From Zoroaster sp. YZ-2022 (lineage: Eukaryota; Echinodermata; Asteroidea; Forcipulatida; Zoroasteridae): a stretch of DNA of 64,000 nt. The notes under the pieces were generated by a model that saw only the letters and a program-made list of their open reading frames with translations, was not told where the DNA came from and made no database searches. Positions within the stretch are counted from its first letter, which is position 1. Each line of letters opens with the position of its first letter. The stretch covers positions 4,461,057-4,525,056 of the forward strand of contig CM055822.1 in the NCBI GenBank assembly GCA_029582265.1. Reading direction: 5' to 3'. The position numbers and the translations under genes are program-made. Of this stretch, positions 32,601 to 51,985 are shown piece by piece.

Positions 32601-32780
32601 TTTTTACCTCCCATCTTTTTTGACGTTTTGTCTATCTTCCAGTGCAATGAATGTGGTAAGCCATTCTCCATCTCCCAACTAGATGATCCTAAGGAACTAA
32701 AGATGTGCGTTTTCTGTCGTCTGCAGGCCAACCGTCCACTGCTGAAGCTGAATATTGATATGGATATGCCAGAGTTTTGA
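20553..32780 (+). CDS. WDR88: WDR88-like WD40 repeat protein, complete, nine exons
   Basis: Exons total 1206 nt, giving 401 residues plus TGA. Seven WD40 repeats, each ending in LW, VW or WD-type dipeptides, form a predicted seven-blade propeller (residues about 38-350): RGHKEG...SLW, EGHPTS...RVWD, GIQGG...LMLWD, HHASS...KLWD, GHINI...QVWD, GHEGS...VVWD, GHTDW...RLWN. The tail (357-401) has CNEC and CVFC pairs spaced like a small zinc site, also seen in vertebrate WDR88 (also called PQWD). Intron 1 is 7.1 kb and full of transposons; the others are 0.3-1.6 kb. The product has no known enzyme activity; scaffold function is the usual WD40 role. All phases agree. Other WD40 families are possible, but the Cys4 tail argues for WDR88. 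Confidence 0.88.
20751..20784. repeat. Perfect hairpin GCATGGAGGTAGAATT
   Basis: Two 16-bp perfect arms with a 2-base loop, in WDR88-like intron 1. A looser relative is at 35149-35179. Confidence 0.95.
21361..22599. mobile_element. hAT-like transposon, 8-bp duplication AACATGGT
   Basis: AACATGGT at 21353-21360 and 22600-22607. Inverted ends CAGGGTTGT with GC-rich subterminal GCCGG-rich sequence. Interior has a GC-rich block at 21420-21560. No intact transposase frame. Confidence 0.92.
23406..23630. mobile_element. MITE with AAAGGGAAGGTACAA ends
   Basis: 15-bp perfect inverted repeats. Single ends of the same type appear at 39670, 50985 (inverted) and 63741, some next to TTAA. The plus-strand frame inside is not a gene. 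Confidence 0.8.
23811..24000. repeat. AT-rich direct duplication
   Basis: Two diverged copies share AAATTCAAAAGCAATATTTA and AGTAAAT-rich sequence about 110 bp apart. Confidence 0.7.
24283..26205 (+). repeat. Tandem array of about 440-bp monomers with palindromic cores
   Basis: Cores of ACTTCCGGTTTGGACCGGAAG type occur near 24865, 25310 and 25752, each followed by GGTCATA and then GTAACGACCTACAATATG-like sequence. TGACGTCA-like sites recur. It ends with two copies of a hairpin (26110-26142, 26170-26202). Confidence 0.75.
26110..26202. repeat. Duplicated hairpin AGCTGTTTCGC
   Basis: Arms AGCTGTTTCGC and GCGAAACAGCT with an 11-base spacer that is itself GCTTCGC-rich, present twice 60 bp apart. 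Confidence 0.95.
26366..26545 (+). mobile_element. SINE family A, short variant
   Basis: tRNA-like head (GTGGCCGAGCGG, GGGTTCGAGCCCC) and CTTGAGCAAGG body, then an alternative 3' part ending TGCACGTAAAG. Confidence 0.9.
26551..26913 (+). mobile_element. SINE family A, full length, tandem to the previous copy
   Basis: Same head and body as 6546-6911 but with a (TTA)n tail after GCGCTATATAAATC. One base is lost in the A box (GTGGCCGGCGG). Confidence 0.95.
26941..27230. repeat. CCCCACCCCACCCCACTAAT minisatellite, G-quadruplex-prone
   Basis: About 13 units of roughly 20 bp, some lacking one CCCCA. The complementary strand has runs of four G every five bases. Confidence 0.97.
27740..27850 (+). 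CDS. WDR88: WDR88-like exon 2, WD repeat 1
   Basis: Encodes VQYKVLRGHKEGINSCQFC and RILTASDDKTCSLW. TTCAG acceptor, GTAAAC donor, phase 0. Confidence 0.92.
28147..28296 (+). CDS. WDR88: WDR88-like exon 3, WD repeat 2
   Basis: Encodes NVETGDREQKYEGHPTSITQ and FVSSCWDKKIRVWDVETGEVL. Phase 0 both ends, GTGAGT donor. Confidence 0.92.
29125..29263 (+). CDS. WDR88: WDR88-like exon 4, WD repeat 3
   Basis: Encodes WTGIQGGIGTCCQFSHNGKY and DNSLMLWDAENGTVIHSVK. Ends in phase 1; the GH pair is replaced by GG in this repeat. Confidence 0.92.
29643..29725 (+). repeat. Dispersed ACCATCAACATCAC motif, copy 2
   Basis: Begins near CAGACAGAAATTTTTCTAGG and runs through TAAAACTGTGATCA, as at 5283. Confidence 0.6.
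29784..29910 (+). CDS. WDR88: WDR88-like exon 5, WD repeat 4
   Basis: Encodes HHASSITSCKFSPDDSR and DKVTKLWDITTYNVTIKL. GTAAGT donor, phase 2. Confidence 0.92.
30054..30247 (+). mobile_element. SINE family B
   Basis: Second tRNA-like head: GGTTAAGACGTCTGCACTAG, B box GGGTTTGAATCCC. Body with AGAGTATGCAGTGC, tail ACACAAGAATTTC. Lies in a WDR88-like intron. Confidence 0.85.
30307..30491 (+). CDS. WDR88: WDR88-like exon 6, WD repeat 5 and start of 6
   Basis: Encodes GHINIVSCCCFNKDERRLCT, SWDKQLQVWDVSTGSYRKDG and KGHEGSVSACRFSED. CTCACAG acceptor, GTAAGT donor. Confidence 0.92.
30873..30955 (+). CDS. WDR88: WDR88-like exon 7, end of WD repeat 6
   Basis: Encodes GSMLVSGSYDQTVVVWDAEN and CGPKLTLK. 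Phase 0 at its end, GTATGA donor. Confidence 0.92.
31370..31580. mobile_element. MITE related to the 60298-60511 element, diverged
   Basis: Starts TTAAAGGAACAGTATTGTCA and contains the pair ACAGTGACTGAAAATTA / TTTTCAGTCACTGAGTTAAT; the right end is less well preserved. Confidence 0.75.
31583..31744 (+). CDS. WDR88: WDR88-like exon 8, WD repeat 7
   Basis: Encodes GHTDWVTDVDFSQDMKWILS and SRDHTIRLWNIENSENIPVV, then KNMGLKIVK leading into the tail. 54 codons, phase 0. Confidence 0.92.
31957..32094 (+). mobile_element. Foldback family, single arm
   Basis: GATCAGAGCATACTGATCAA through GTGTCACCGCAAACAGTC and CACCATGTAAAGCTAC. Only one arm is present. Confidence 0.85.
32339..32402 (+). repeat. Dispersed ACCATCACCAACTTC motif, copy 3
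   Basis: Shares GGAACCATCACCAACTTCGC and CACCAAGTGAGT with the other copies. Confidence 0.6.
32643..32780 (+). CDS. WDR88: WDR88-like exon 9, Cys4 tail and stop
   Basis: Encodes CNECGKPFSISQLDDPKELK, MCVFCRLQANRPLLKLNID and MDMPEF followed by TGA. Two CxxC pairs about 20 residues apart suggest zinc binding. TTCCAG acceptor. Confidence 0.9.
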   Translation, partial: CNECGKPFSISQLDDPKELKMCVFCRLQANRPLLKLNIDMDMPEF

Positions 32781-33101
32781 AGAAAAAAATGCCTTCCATG
32801 TTGAGGGTGCAGTTTTCTCATTAACATATGGGTGAGAATGTGTTGGACATGGTCAATTTCAGTGGCACAGCCAGGACTTTTTCAGTGGGGGCCACAGGGG
32901 GGGGGGGCCACAGGGGGGACATTGTCTGACACAAGCGTGACAGACAGCACAAAAATGCAACCTTATCATAGAAATTATAAAATGTATTGTATGAAATCCA
33001 CATGGCATATCTTGTAATCATTGGCTGTCCTAGTTAGACACGTTTGGAATATTAAACACCAGTGGGAAATACCATCCCATGGAATGCTTCTACCCAACAT
33101 G

Positions 33102-34296
33102 CAGGGAACGATTTCGTTCAAAAATTTTGCATAGCAAAACTGCGATGCAAAAACTGAATTTGCATAGCAAAATAATTGTTTTGTATAGCAATCTGTGAAT
33201 TTTGTGTAGCAAATTTAAAAATGCTTAAAATTACAGTATGCAGTGTGCATAGGTAAAGGTGTTGTTTTTTAAGGCTTTACTGTCGTTTGGTTCATAATAT
33301 GAATGTCCAAATTTTACCAGAAATAATAATTTTTAGTGTCCGGAAATTAGTGTAACCGTTATTTTGCCAAATTGCAATCATTCATGAAAGTTAGTCCTCC
33401 GTCCATTTTCTTTTTTTGTTTACATTATTATCGATCGCTAAAACAGAGGCAATATCACGAAAACAAATTACCGACTGCGACATGTTCGGGTGCTTTTCAA
33501 AGTGAATTTCGCCGAGTGTAACGTTACTTTGTGGTATGATCAAGCTTGATTTTGATTATTAAAAATTCGTCAGGAAAATGAGTGGTTGAAAGCGCGATCA
33601 TATTGTGTGCCGAAATGATTCTAAATCTCACCACTATATATATAAATGAATGCTCATTTTGTTAATTTTCAAAAACATTTATTATAAAACAAAGTTAGTA
33701 ACGTTTCTAGAGTTTGTTGAACACGGCCGTAGTGATCGTATGAAAGCGCACATGTGAACTGAACACGGTATTATTGTGTATGCTCAATGTTCCAACCCCC
33801 AAACTCAGAAGAAGAAAAAATAAACACGTGCGAAGCTATAACAAAACTGGGAGGTTGTTGCGTGTTTTCCATTTCGGGAATTTCGCCCGTAGTTAATTCA
33901 TCAGCAGAAAAATAATGCATGCACATAGAATTTTAGGCATTGCGGAAAAAACCCTTTACGGATTGCTGGAAAATAAAGTTGTGTTTACTGTTGCATCAAC
34001 ACCGTCGCGTCGGCGTAAAGTCATCGTTGAACACGTACGTCGCACGGACTTACCCCCGGCGTGGTCTGGCCACTCACGGAAACAAACCCAGTCGGGACGG
34101 ATAGCTCGATATTTTTGGTCGGAAATATACATGTAAACGTTATTTCGGGAAAGGTTTGTGAATATGATTTCAAAAATGTTTATAAATCTGTCGAAATTTG
34201 TATCGCAAAATCTGGGATGCATTGTTTGAAATTCCATCGCAGATTGCCCAAATTACATCGCATTTTGCGATGCAATACAGGGGAAATCGTTCACTG
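33102..34296. mobile_element. Probable DNA transposon, CAGKGAACGATTTC ends
   Basis: Inverted ends match in 13 of 14 bases and subterminal TGCGATGCAA motifs occur on both sides. No clean target duplication. Small frames inside are not recognised. Confidence 0.6.
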
Positions 34297-35148
34297 GCAT
34301 GGTGTATACCATTGACATCCATGGAACAGACAGTTCTTGTTTTTGTAATTTATGTAAATATTTTGATAAATGTTTTATAAAGACAGTTAATTTGTAAAAA
34401 TTAATTGCTTTTCCCTTGAGGTATGTTTGTGCAGTGTTTTCTAATAAACCTTGAATATCAGTTCTAAATAAAATGCAGTTTTATGGAGATTGATTTGTTC
34501 ACAAAACAACAATGTATTCCAACTTTGTAGTCAGTTTTAGAGTTTTATTTATACTAAGTACAGATATTATTGAACGAAAAATTGTCTTGAAAGAAGAGAA
34601 GTAGACACCAAGGAAAGAAAAAAGTAGAGGACAATCATACTGTCCAACTATGCTGCAAGATGCTTTCAGTGTTGATTTTCCTTGTTTTATTTTGGTTGAT
34701 CATTGTTTATCATACAGTTTATTATTGCATTACTTTTGTTTGTAACTGAAATTACAATTTATATGCTAGTATTACTTGCTAATTAATCAACACTTGAGGT
34801 ATGCTGAAATTATCCAGTACAACAGCTACATTATGTCACCATCTTAATTAAAATGTGACACAGCCATGGCATCATACACAGCTCCCGTACACTTCCTTCC
34901 TCCATGCGTACGCTGATCTCTATTATACTGATAGAGGTCACTGCTCCCACGGTGTAGAACATTTTAGTTAATAAGACAAAGATAGAATCCTGATTAACCT
35001 AGTATTTAAACTCTCATTAATTCTTAATCCATTTAATCACAGGCACATTGTTAATTGTCGTTGCCAGATAGCGTTTTAGTTTTGAGTTCGAACGCTCAAT
35101 TTCACTTACAATATTGTTCGAAGTCCGAGGAAAAAACAGTTTACTCGT

Positions 35149-35179
35149 GGAGGTAGAAATAGAATTTCTACTTCCATGG
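35149..35179. repeat. Hairpin related to 20751-20784
   Basis: TGGAGGTAGAAAT pairs with ATTTCTACTTCCA around a short loop. Confidence 0.75.
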
Positions 35180-35380
35180 TTTACCATTGGTTAAAATATC
35201 TGTTAATTATGCATCCGTACTTTATTGAAATCAAGATAGATAAAAACCAACGAATTATAGTCATAGCTTTTTTGTATTGTAATTCACGAGAAAATTCTAA
35301 CGTGAAATTACATCAACTCATTTTGGGAAATTTTACAAATTTTAGTAAAAAAATGATAGCACCTGAGACCATGCCGAGAC

Positions 35381-35450
35381 AGAAATAATTCAAGGGTTGT
35401 TTGATACCATCACCAACTGCACACCAAGTACGTTGGCCTATGTAAAGCTG
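35381..35450 (+). repeat. Dispersed ATACCATCACCAAC motif, copy 4
   Basis: GAGACAGAAATAATTCAAGG followed by GTTTGATACCATCACCAAC and CACACCAAGTA. Confidence 0.65.
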
Positions 35451-35828
35451 ATCATTTATTTTTTGAGATTACCAATAGTGTATGATAAAGCTTTAAAGAT
35501 AAGGTTTTAAAAAAAAAATGCTAATTCATAAATAACGAAACGGTAAAATTGTAAAACTATGATGTTGGTGTAAAGCTTACGATGGTTTTAATCTCCTCTT
35601 GAAACGATAGTGTCATATTTAAGAACAATTAAAATTCTTGCCAACTCGAATTATGGAAAGAGTGCTCTTCTTAAATTTCACATTGAAATTAATACAACGA
35701 ATGTAGACTAATTGTTTTTTGTGTAATTTGTTTATATTTTCTCGTTGACGATATAATGTAATAGACTGAAACTTTCACAGGTTGGTTGTAAAATGTACAA
35801 ATCCCCTGCTTTGATAGAGTGAGATACT

Positions 35829-36601
35829 CATGGGCGTCAACAGGTGGGGGACGGGGGGGACATGTCTCCCCCACTTTTGAAAGTGGGGGGGATATCATAT
35901 CGTTTGTCCCCCCCCCCCCCACTTTTCAGAACAATAATATAAAAAAATGGCAGGCATATGTTCGATTTTTTGTATCAATTGCTGACTCAAATAGAATCAA
36001 ACTCGATATTAGTGAAAACAGCCATTTTTCGACTCATTATCAAAATCATCAAAAATTAGAGGCAGACGAACCGTTGCCGCCGTGTATGCCTACTAGGTAG
36101 ACCTATAACGTTACTCACGGAGACAGAGGAGGTGGACGCTTAATATTCCTGTACCGTACAGTAGGAACATATTAGAAGCCAGCCGCGCAGGCATGTTTTC
36201 CAACGCTGCTCACTATGCACAAACGGCGTGCGGTGCAGAATGCCAGCGACACTTTTTTGAGACATGCGCACTGAAAGCCAAAGATCGTATTGCGTGGAAT
36301 TATTCGTGGAATTATAATAGAACTAGGACCTTTAATTCAGGAGCGGATGATCGCGGATCCAGGGGGGGGGGGGTCAGTTTTTTGTAGCATGATTAGTTTG
36401 AACAAATAGTATAAATTTCAATATTTTTTCTTCAAGAAATATACAATTATTTAACAAAATTTAGCACCTAAGCACCCTTAATTATGCAAACAATCTCTAA
36501 GGGCAAGGGGACACCCCCTCCCCTTAGATAACTCCCCAGGACACAGATCACTAATTGGGGCTCATGTCCCCCCCACTTTTCATAAGCTGTTGACGCCCAT
36601 G
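35829..36601. mobile_element. hAT-like element, 8-bp duplication GAGATACT (copy 1 of 2)
   Basis: GAGATACT at 35821-35828 and 36602-36609. Ends CATGGGCGTCAACAG / CTGTTGACGCCCATG with G- and C-runs inside. About the same sequence as 54067-54723, but about 115 bp longer. Confidence 0.95.
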
Positions 36602-36621
36602 GAGATACTCATAGAAGCAAT

Positions 36622-36975
36622 TTAGGCAAGTAAAACTTGTAGCTTTGCATGGTGAAGAGGATAAGTAAGACTAATTGCGGTGACACCATGTGAAATTCTC
36701 TCTAGAGTAGTAATTATTTCTGAAAAGAACTGGAGTTTAGGCAACATAACCAGTGGTCCATCTTCCCTTAAGTGGAAACGAAGGAGTATTTTACGCAAGG
36801 ATGTTTGAAATGTCCTGTCAATCACCATTTTGTCAGCTACTTGTTTGTCGGTGCTGGACATCACAAATACATGTAATTGATAATCAAATAATTCTTCAGA
36901 ATCACCTACCATCAGATAATGACCCTTGATAACTCCCATCACCGCGCAGCGTGAATCGTCCGTGTTTCCCGTCAC
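36622..36975 (-). other. Unidentified 117-codon open frame fused to a foldback arm
   Basis: Starts with ATG (MTGNTDDSRCAVMGVIKGHY) and reads DYQLHVFVMSSTDKQVADKM and SLRKILLRFHLREDGPLVML with coding-like composition. It then runs into the foldback repeat at 36631-36735, which supplies about the last 38 codons. I recognise no family. It could be an orphan exon, a pseudogene remnant or chance. Confidence 0.4.
36631..36735 (-). mobile_element. Foldback family, single arm
   Basis: GTAAAACTTGTAGCTTTGCA through CACCATGTGAAATTCTC to TCTGAAAAGAACTGGA; lacks the GATCAGAGCATACTGATCGA part. Confidence 0.9.
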
Positions 36976-38237
36976 TGCTTGTCACTCAAACTACGCTCGA
37001 TTGATCGCAGACAATCTCTCTCTTGCTAAATAAATGTAAAACCCCGGATCAAGCGCCATTTTCCCCTCTAATCTCTCGTGATGCAGTGGTGTTTTTGTTT
37101 TGTTTTATGTTCTTTTTTTACTGTTAAAAGAATCCAGCAGTGATTGTGTAGAATGGTGTTTTGACTGGCGACGAGTTTGGGTCGCCACCGCCCTCTGTGA
37201 TCAGGTGAGGTGCTTGTCTCATCCAGTCAATGAGACATTGATTGCGACTTTCACTGTGAGATGATAGCTAAAGACAACACCATCAAAAGGCATAAACTAT
37301 TCCAATCCAAAAGGAAATCACCCTCTACACTATAGAGGCAAGCATCCATTTTAAGGGCCCTAGCTTCGAAGAAGTCAAGGACCCCAGTTCAGTGATATTG
37401 GACCATTTTTACACAGTCCCTCAATTGTAAATAATTATGGACCTCAAATATTTTTTCCAGAAATATTGAGGGCATACAAATAATTAAGCATAATGACCTC
37501 GGCACATGAATTTGGTCACTATTTTATTTAGTGGGTGCATCCATAATAGGCTATATACCAAGCAAGTGTTACAACCATGACTCGCCAAAGTTTCAGTTGA
37601 CTGAACTGCATTTACATAATTGTTCTTCGGTTTTATTTCTTATTCTACGTCTGAAAAACTACAGTTTTAATACGTAGTTATAGTAATTTTACATACCTTC
37701 ATAATTATTTACGTCATGTATGTGTCAATACGGTAATTATATGTCCACTTGCCAGTATGTTCAGAGTTTGCAGGAGGGGGTGGGGTGGACAAACAAAAAT
37801 TTCGGGTAAATTTACCGACCAAACAAAACAAAAAATAACCTACAAAATTTGTGCATTCAATAAAAGGCAATTATATGCATAGCATACACAAATGAAATGG
37901 GAGTGGGCCTAAAATGTCTCACTTATAATACCCAAAATTGAACACCTCAGTCAAAAACATTCAATGAGGGGTAGGGGTAGGAGTGTAGGTGTCAGATATG
38001 TTGAGGGGCGAGGTACGTGTGAAAAACTCCCCCGCCCCTCAATTTGAACATTTTAACAATCACTCACAGGGGTGGCCTTCAATTCAAACAAGGGCCAAGC
38101 TACAACACCAACAAATTCGTGAATTTATCATGACATTTCTTTCAGACGTCTCCAGAAATCTGTAATCCCTGTATCCGATATCAGCTTGAGGATGTCCTCC
38201 AAACAATTCATGATGATTAGGGTATGAATAGCTGGTA

Positions 38238-38300
38238 TTGTCTACCGGGGATCGAATGCGGGCTGAGCAGCCCATTGGGCTCAGCTACGCTCCTGTGGGT
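38238..38300 (-). mobile_element. tRNA-like SINE head fragment
   Basis: In reverse: A-box-like TAGCTGAGCCCAATGGG and B-box-like GCATTCGATCCCC. Too degenerate for a tRNA gene. Confidence 0.5.
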
Positions 38301-38424
38301 ACAACGGACATCCCGCTAGGGACTTAACTCTTGTTGTGTCCGGGAAGGATGTCATGCTTATCCTGCCCGACCACCGAGCTTGCCCGATGGCGGATTCTAT
38401 AGCCGGCCAATTGTCATCAAGCAA

Positions 38425-38611
38425 GTTCGGTGGTCGAGAGGTTAAGACGTCTGCATTAGTAAACAGGAGGTCGTGGGTTCAAATGCCGCCCGAGTCGCCT
38501 GTGAAGTTTTTTCACAGACACTTGAAAAGCACCGAGTATGCAGTGCTATACACACGTCGGTGTAGGGGGAAATTAAACCAATTGTTTATCCCGACGCAAG
38601 AATTTCACCAA
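38425..38611 (+). mobile_element. SINE family B
   Basis: GGTGGTCGAGAGGTTAAGAC head, GGGTTCAAATGCC B box, GAGTATGCAGTGC body, GACGCAAGAATTTC tail, as at 30054. Confidence 0.9.
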
Positions 38612-38635
38612 CCTATTTCATTGTTCTTAACATTT

Positions 38636-38697
38636 TGTCAGACAAACCCGTTTCTAGGGAACTTACCATCATCAGCTTCACACAAAGTAAGCGTAAA
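38636..38697 (+). repeat. Dispersed ACCATCATCAGC motif, copy 5
   Basis: TTTCTAGGGAACTTACCATC then AGCTTCACACAAAGTAAGC. Confidence 0.55.
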
Positions 38698-41068
38698 ATT
38701 CGACCATTTGGATATTTTTGAATTACGAATGCTAAATTCAATATTTTTTGGTTAGTTTTGATTATCGATTCTATTCCTTATCGATTATATTCCTTATCTC
38801 GATGCTCACCCCCCTTAGTTCCCATATTTACACAGTGTATTTACTTTGTCTTCTCTGAATTTTAAAAGCAGATTAAGTAAAGATCGTAATTATTATTGTG
38901 GAGCATCCCTGGCCATGCTTACACTTGCCAGATGTGTTATGTATCATTAAAAAATCAATCCGCGTAGCTAAAAGTGGCAATTAAATCATTGCTATCATCA
39001 CTGACATAACATATGTCATGATCTTGTCCTTTTGTAAAGGCATGTATATACACCATTGGCTGCGTTACATTTAGCGTTCGTTTCGACGAAAAACATTCAC
39101 CATTTCATCCTTTCTCTATGGTATAACTGACATTCTTCAACTCGAATGATTGTTCAATACTACGTGAAATCACGGACCTCACAATCACTTCAAGGTCCAA
39201 AATAAACGAATTAGGTAGGGCCTATCTCTCACTTTGAACCAAGAACAATGTATATTAATTCCTGAAAAAAGGAAAAGAAAAAATGTCCACTACAAAACAA
39301 AGTGGCCTAGCAACCAAGCAATCTCATAAATTGTAGAGATCCATAATGTCCGGCCGAAGACTCAGCGGCGATCACCGGCCGAGCTCCGCTACATTTGTCT
39401 TGCCTTGGCTTTCGGTGGCGAACCGCTGCGACCGTTATTATTCCATTCATTTGCAAATGGTGCTGGATCAAGTGCTCCACCGGCAGAGAAGCAGGCCGGT
39501 GGGGGATTAGGAAGCATACTCCCTCTATTGAACTTTGGGTAGGCCTACTTGGATAATCCTCATTCCTATATTTGCCAAATCTTCAAATCGAACTTTCGAA
39601 TAGACTGAATATTAGGAATTATATACACCTGTGGATGAAAATAGCTGATGGGAACCTATTTATGTTTTAAGGGAAGGTACACCGTTGATAATGTTGGAAA
39701 ACCGGCTTCTACGAGTATTCTTACTCTCTTTTAAAAGTTTGTTTCAGCTTATTGCAATGTGTCGTCCAAGAGAAAAAAGTGAAAATGCATGCAATGTTTG
39801 TATTCATTCAAAATTAAATATGTAATTTCAGAGAAAGAGTACTTTTTCATAGATTCGAACTGGAAATTATTTCGCCTTGACAGCAATTCGGATACAATTA
39901 TTTTAAGGGAATATCATCTTTACATTGAAATTTGATCATTGTTATTTTTAATTACGAACCCTATAAACGATATCGATGTGACCAATGAAATCATGTTTAC
40001 AAAAGAGCCCCAAAGGTCAAACTGCGCACAAAATTTACTCTGTGACAAAAAACATAAAATGTAATATTTTGATATATCAGCAGAAAAAACTCTTAAAGAT
40101 ATATCGCCCGTGTGTGGGCCGATTTGACGGTAAAAATAGATTTAAATATTTGTCTGGGTTAAGGAGGTTATAAGCTTTCATTTGAGACACTGAATGAAAA
40201 AATCCGTCAATGATTGGTACCAGTAAATTAATAACTCAACAATAAATAACAAAAATGTTTTAATCATCAGCTTGCACGAGGGCGTGTGCAGTCTTCCGAT
40301 TAGCCATCAGAATAAAAGATTATTCATAATCAAGTGCGTTTTAAATATCGCTTTTAAACAATTTTCCGACATCAGAATTTCGTAATTGTTTGTTCGTTTA
40401 ATAACGATATTATCTTTCAAAATAATTTATTTTGTTATTTATTTTGTTATTTTTTTCTTGGGGGGGTCTCTTGAGCCAAACCCGGCGATATATCTTCTTC
40501 TTTTTTTAATAAGGCACTCACATAACATCGCAAATCTTATTCATCTGAAAATTAAAATAATTCTTCATGTTACGTAGAGAAGTACAAAATGTACAAATTC
40601 TGCAAATACACACACTTGTGCAAACAATCAAACAAACTAACACACAGTACATAATTACTTCATTGGAAGGCAGAGCCCAGTGTTTCCAAATGGAAAAGTA
40701 TCACGGCACAGAGCCTTCAGCCCAACCCGTCTATATCTGAAACTTTCTATACATATTGATTTACAACATTAATAAATAAAAAAAACATAAAGAAGTCGAT
40801 AAAAAATCCATTGGTCATGTATACCCCGGAGGGGTGTGTTCAATTGATTCATCAGTCACCTGGTGAATCAATTCACTAACATTTAGACTCTTCACTGTAA
40901 CCTCGGCCCAGCATGGAGCATGGGCCCCGATAAAGACACCAACAGTGCAACAGTATAGAACCTTTGCATCATCACCATCATCACCACCACCAGGACCATG
41001 AATAACATGGACTCTCTCATAAGCCTGATGCAACCATCTCACCGCAACAGTTCCGTTTAGGATATACT

Positions 41069-50518
<9,450 letters not shown>

Positions 50519-51232
50519 ATCCTTGCAGGTTCCTAAAAGGATATACAAGTGGGTGTCAGTGGCACTCTATACCAACATTAAGGTTGGTAAGCAATGGGGT
50601 AGGTAACCAGTATTTGTAAGTGCTTGGGGGGGGGGGGGGGGGTGAGATTTCGCAGATGGCATAGCTACTAACCTCTACGTGTTCCTACATAATTTGAATT
50701 ATCGGTGGAGATTGGAGGCAGGGGGCACATCCTACCCAAAATGACCACCATACCCTATATCTACGCCATTAAAGGAAATTATAACTGGTATTAAGTTGGT
50801 ACTTAGTGCTTGCGAGACGGCAACTTTGTATAAACATTGTTTCGATATTACCTCAAAACGTTAGCCTCTTCTGCGATGAAACTTTTACCAATTAGTTTTA
50901 TGATATATTTTCTTAAAAATTAGAGGGTTGAAAATAACCTTGAAATTAACATGTTTCCAAATACACAATGTACCAATGTTTGTACCTTCCCTTTAAATTT
51001 GATCTTGAAATGGTTTCCTTCGATGCAACACAAACTTTGTCAAACAATTTTTAAAAAGGTTATCCCTTTTACAAAACGGCCTTTGGTAAGGTGGTTGAAA
51101 TTCCTCAATTTGTTCATTTTGCAAAATGCATACTGATTTTTGGGCATATTTAATGCATAAATGTACAATTTCATATACAGTTACTTCTGTAAATATATAT
51201 AATACTTGGACAATACTTTATTTCATATATCT

Positions 51233-51238
51233 AATAAA
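51233..51238 (+). promoter_or_regulatory. Candidate poly(A) signal of the CUB-LDLa gene
   Basis: AATAAA about 715 bp after the stop codon, followed by a T-rich stretch with GT-rich bases. Not proven; AT-rich DNA produces such hexamers by chance. Confidence 0.3.
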
Positions 51239-51805
51239 ATTGTTTTATTTATTTCTGTAATATAGTTTTTTGTGATATAGAAATTTTCTGTTTTTAGAGC
51301 AAAATTTTATTAATAATTAATCAACTTTGTTCCATGGTATGGCCTGTTCAGCTTAATTATGTTATTAAAAGAGTTAAAAATTCAAACATTTTGTGCAAAA
51401 ATAGTTCCACTCAATAACTTCATAATGTAAGTACATTCACATAACATGGGTGTACAAAATGCCTAGGAATACTTAAGTTTGTGTAGGTATAGTCAACTCT
51501 GTGTAAAGTGGATTATTTTGAAATGAAGCTCAAATGATCTCAGCAATGCTTCTAAACATTCAATAAGGGCGCCCTCGACATGTCATGCAAAGCGTGGCAC
51601 GCATGATGAATATGATGCGACACAAGTCATGACATCACTTGCTAACTAAAGAGTCTCCAATGTCAAACTGCGACATGAAGTTGTACAGTAATTCAATGGC
51701 AAACACCATCAAAATATGATTCCTTTAAATCACTATCTCAAATTTATACAATTTACTTGATGTTGCGTGGAGATCAAAATACAAAATTCACACACCCTGC
51801 ATCTG

Positions 51806-51985
51806 CAATAAACCGCGGCGTAGACAGGACTTTTTCAGTGGGGGAATTGCTTTTCAGTGGGGAATTGCTTTTCAGTGGGGGGAGGGTATGGGGGTTTTCC
51901 CCTTTTCTTTTCTTTTCTTTGGGCACTATCGGAAATGGAAATTTGTGGGGGGCACTGGGCCCCACCCCGTGGCTACGCCGCCGGC
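51806..51985. mobile_element. Short degenerate element, GGCGTAG ends
   Basis: Left GCGGCGTAGACAGGAC and right TGGCTACGCCGCCGG look like inverted ends around G-rich DNA. The next element lies immediately beside it. Confidence 0.45.

Larger units (their letters stand above)
32781..41068. other. Intergenic region between the WDR88-like and CUB-LDLa genes
   Basis: Repeats listed separately, plus one unexplained coding-like frame (36622-36975). A single transposon end (CAGTGGCACAGCCAGGAC) with G-runs lies at 32867-32920. From 36980 to 38200, and from 38900 to 41000, I see AT-rich sequence without recognisable features. Confidence 0.6.

Noticed and set aside
34861..34960. Possible hairpin RNA near GATCTCTATTATACTGATAGAGGTC
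   Set aside because: Arms are short and the loop small; nothing beyond chance in AT-rich DNA.
40815..41042. 75-codon minus-strand frame just upstream of the CUB-LDLa start
   Set aside because: No family and low-complexity CACCATCATC content; more likely promoter or 5' UTR sequence.
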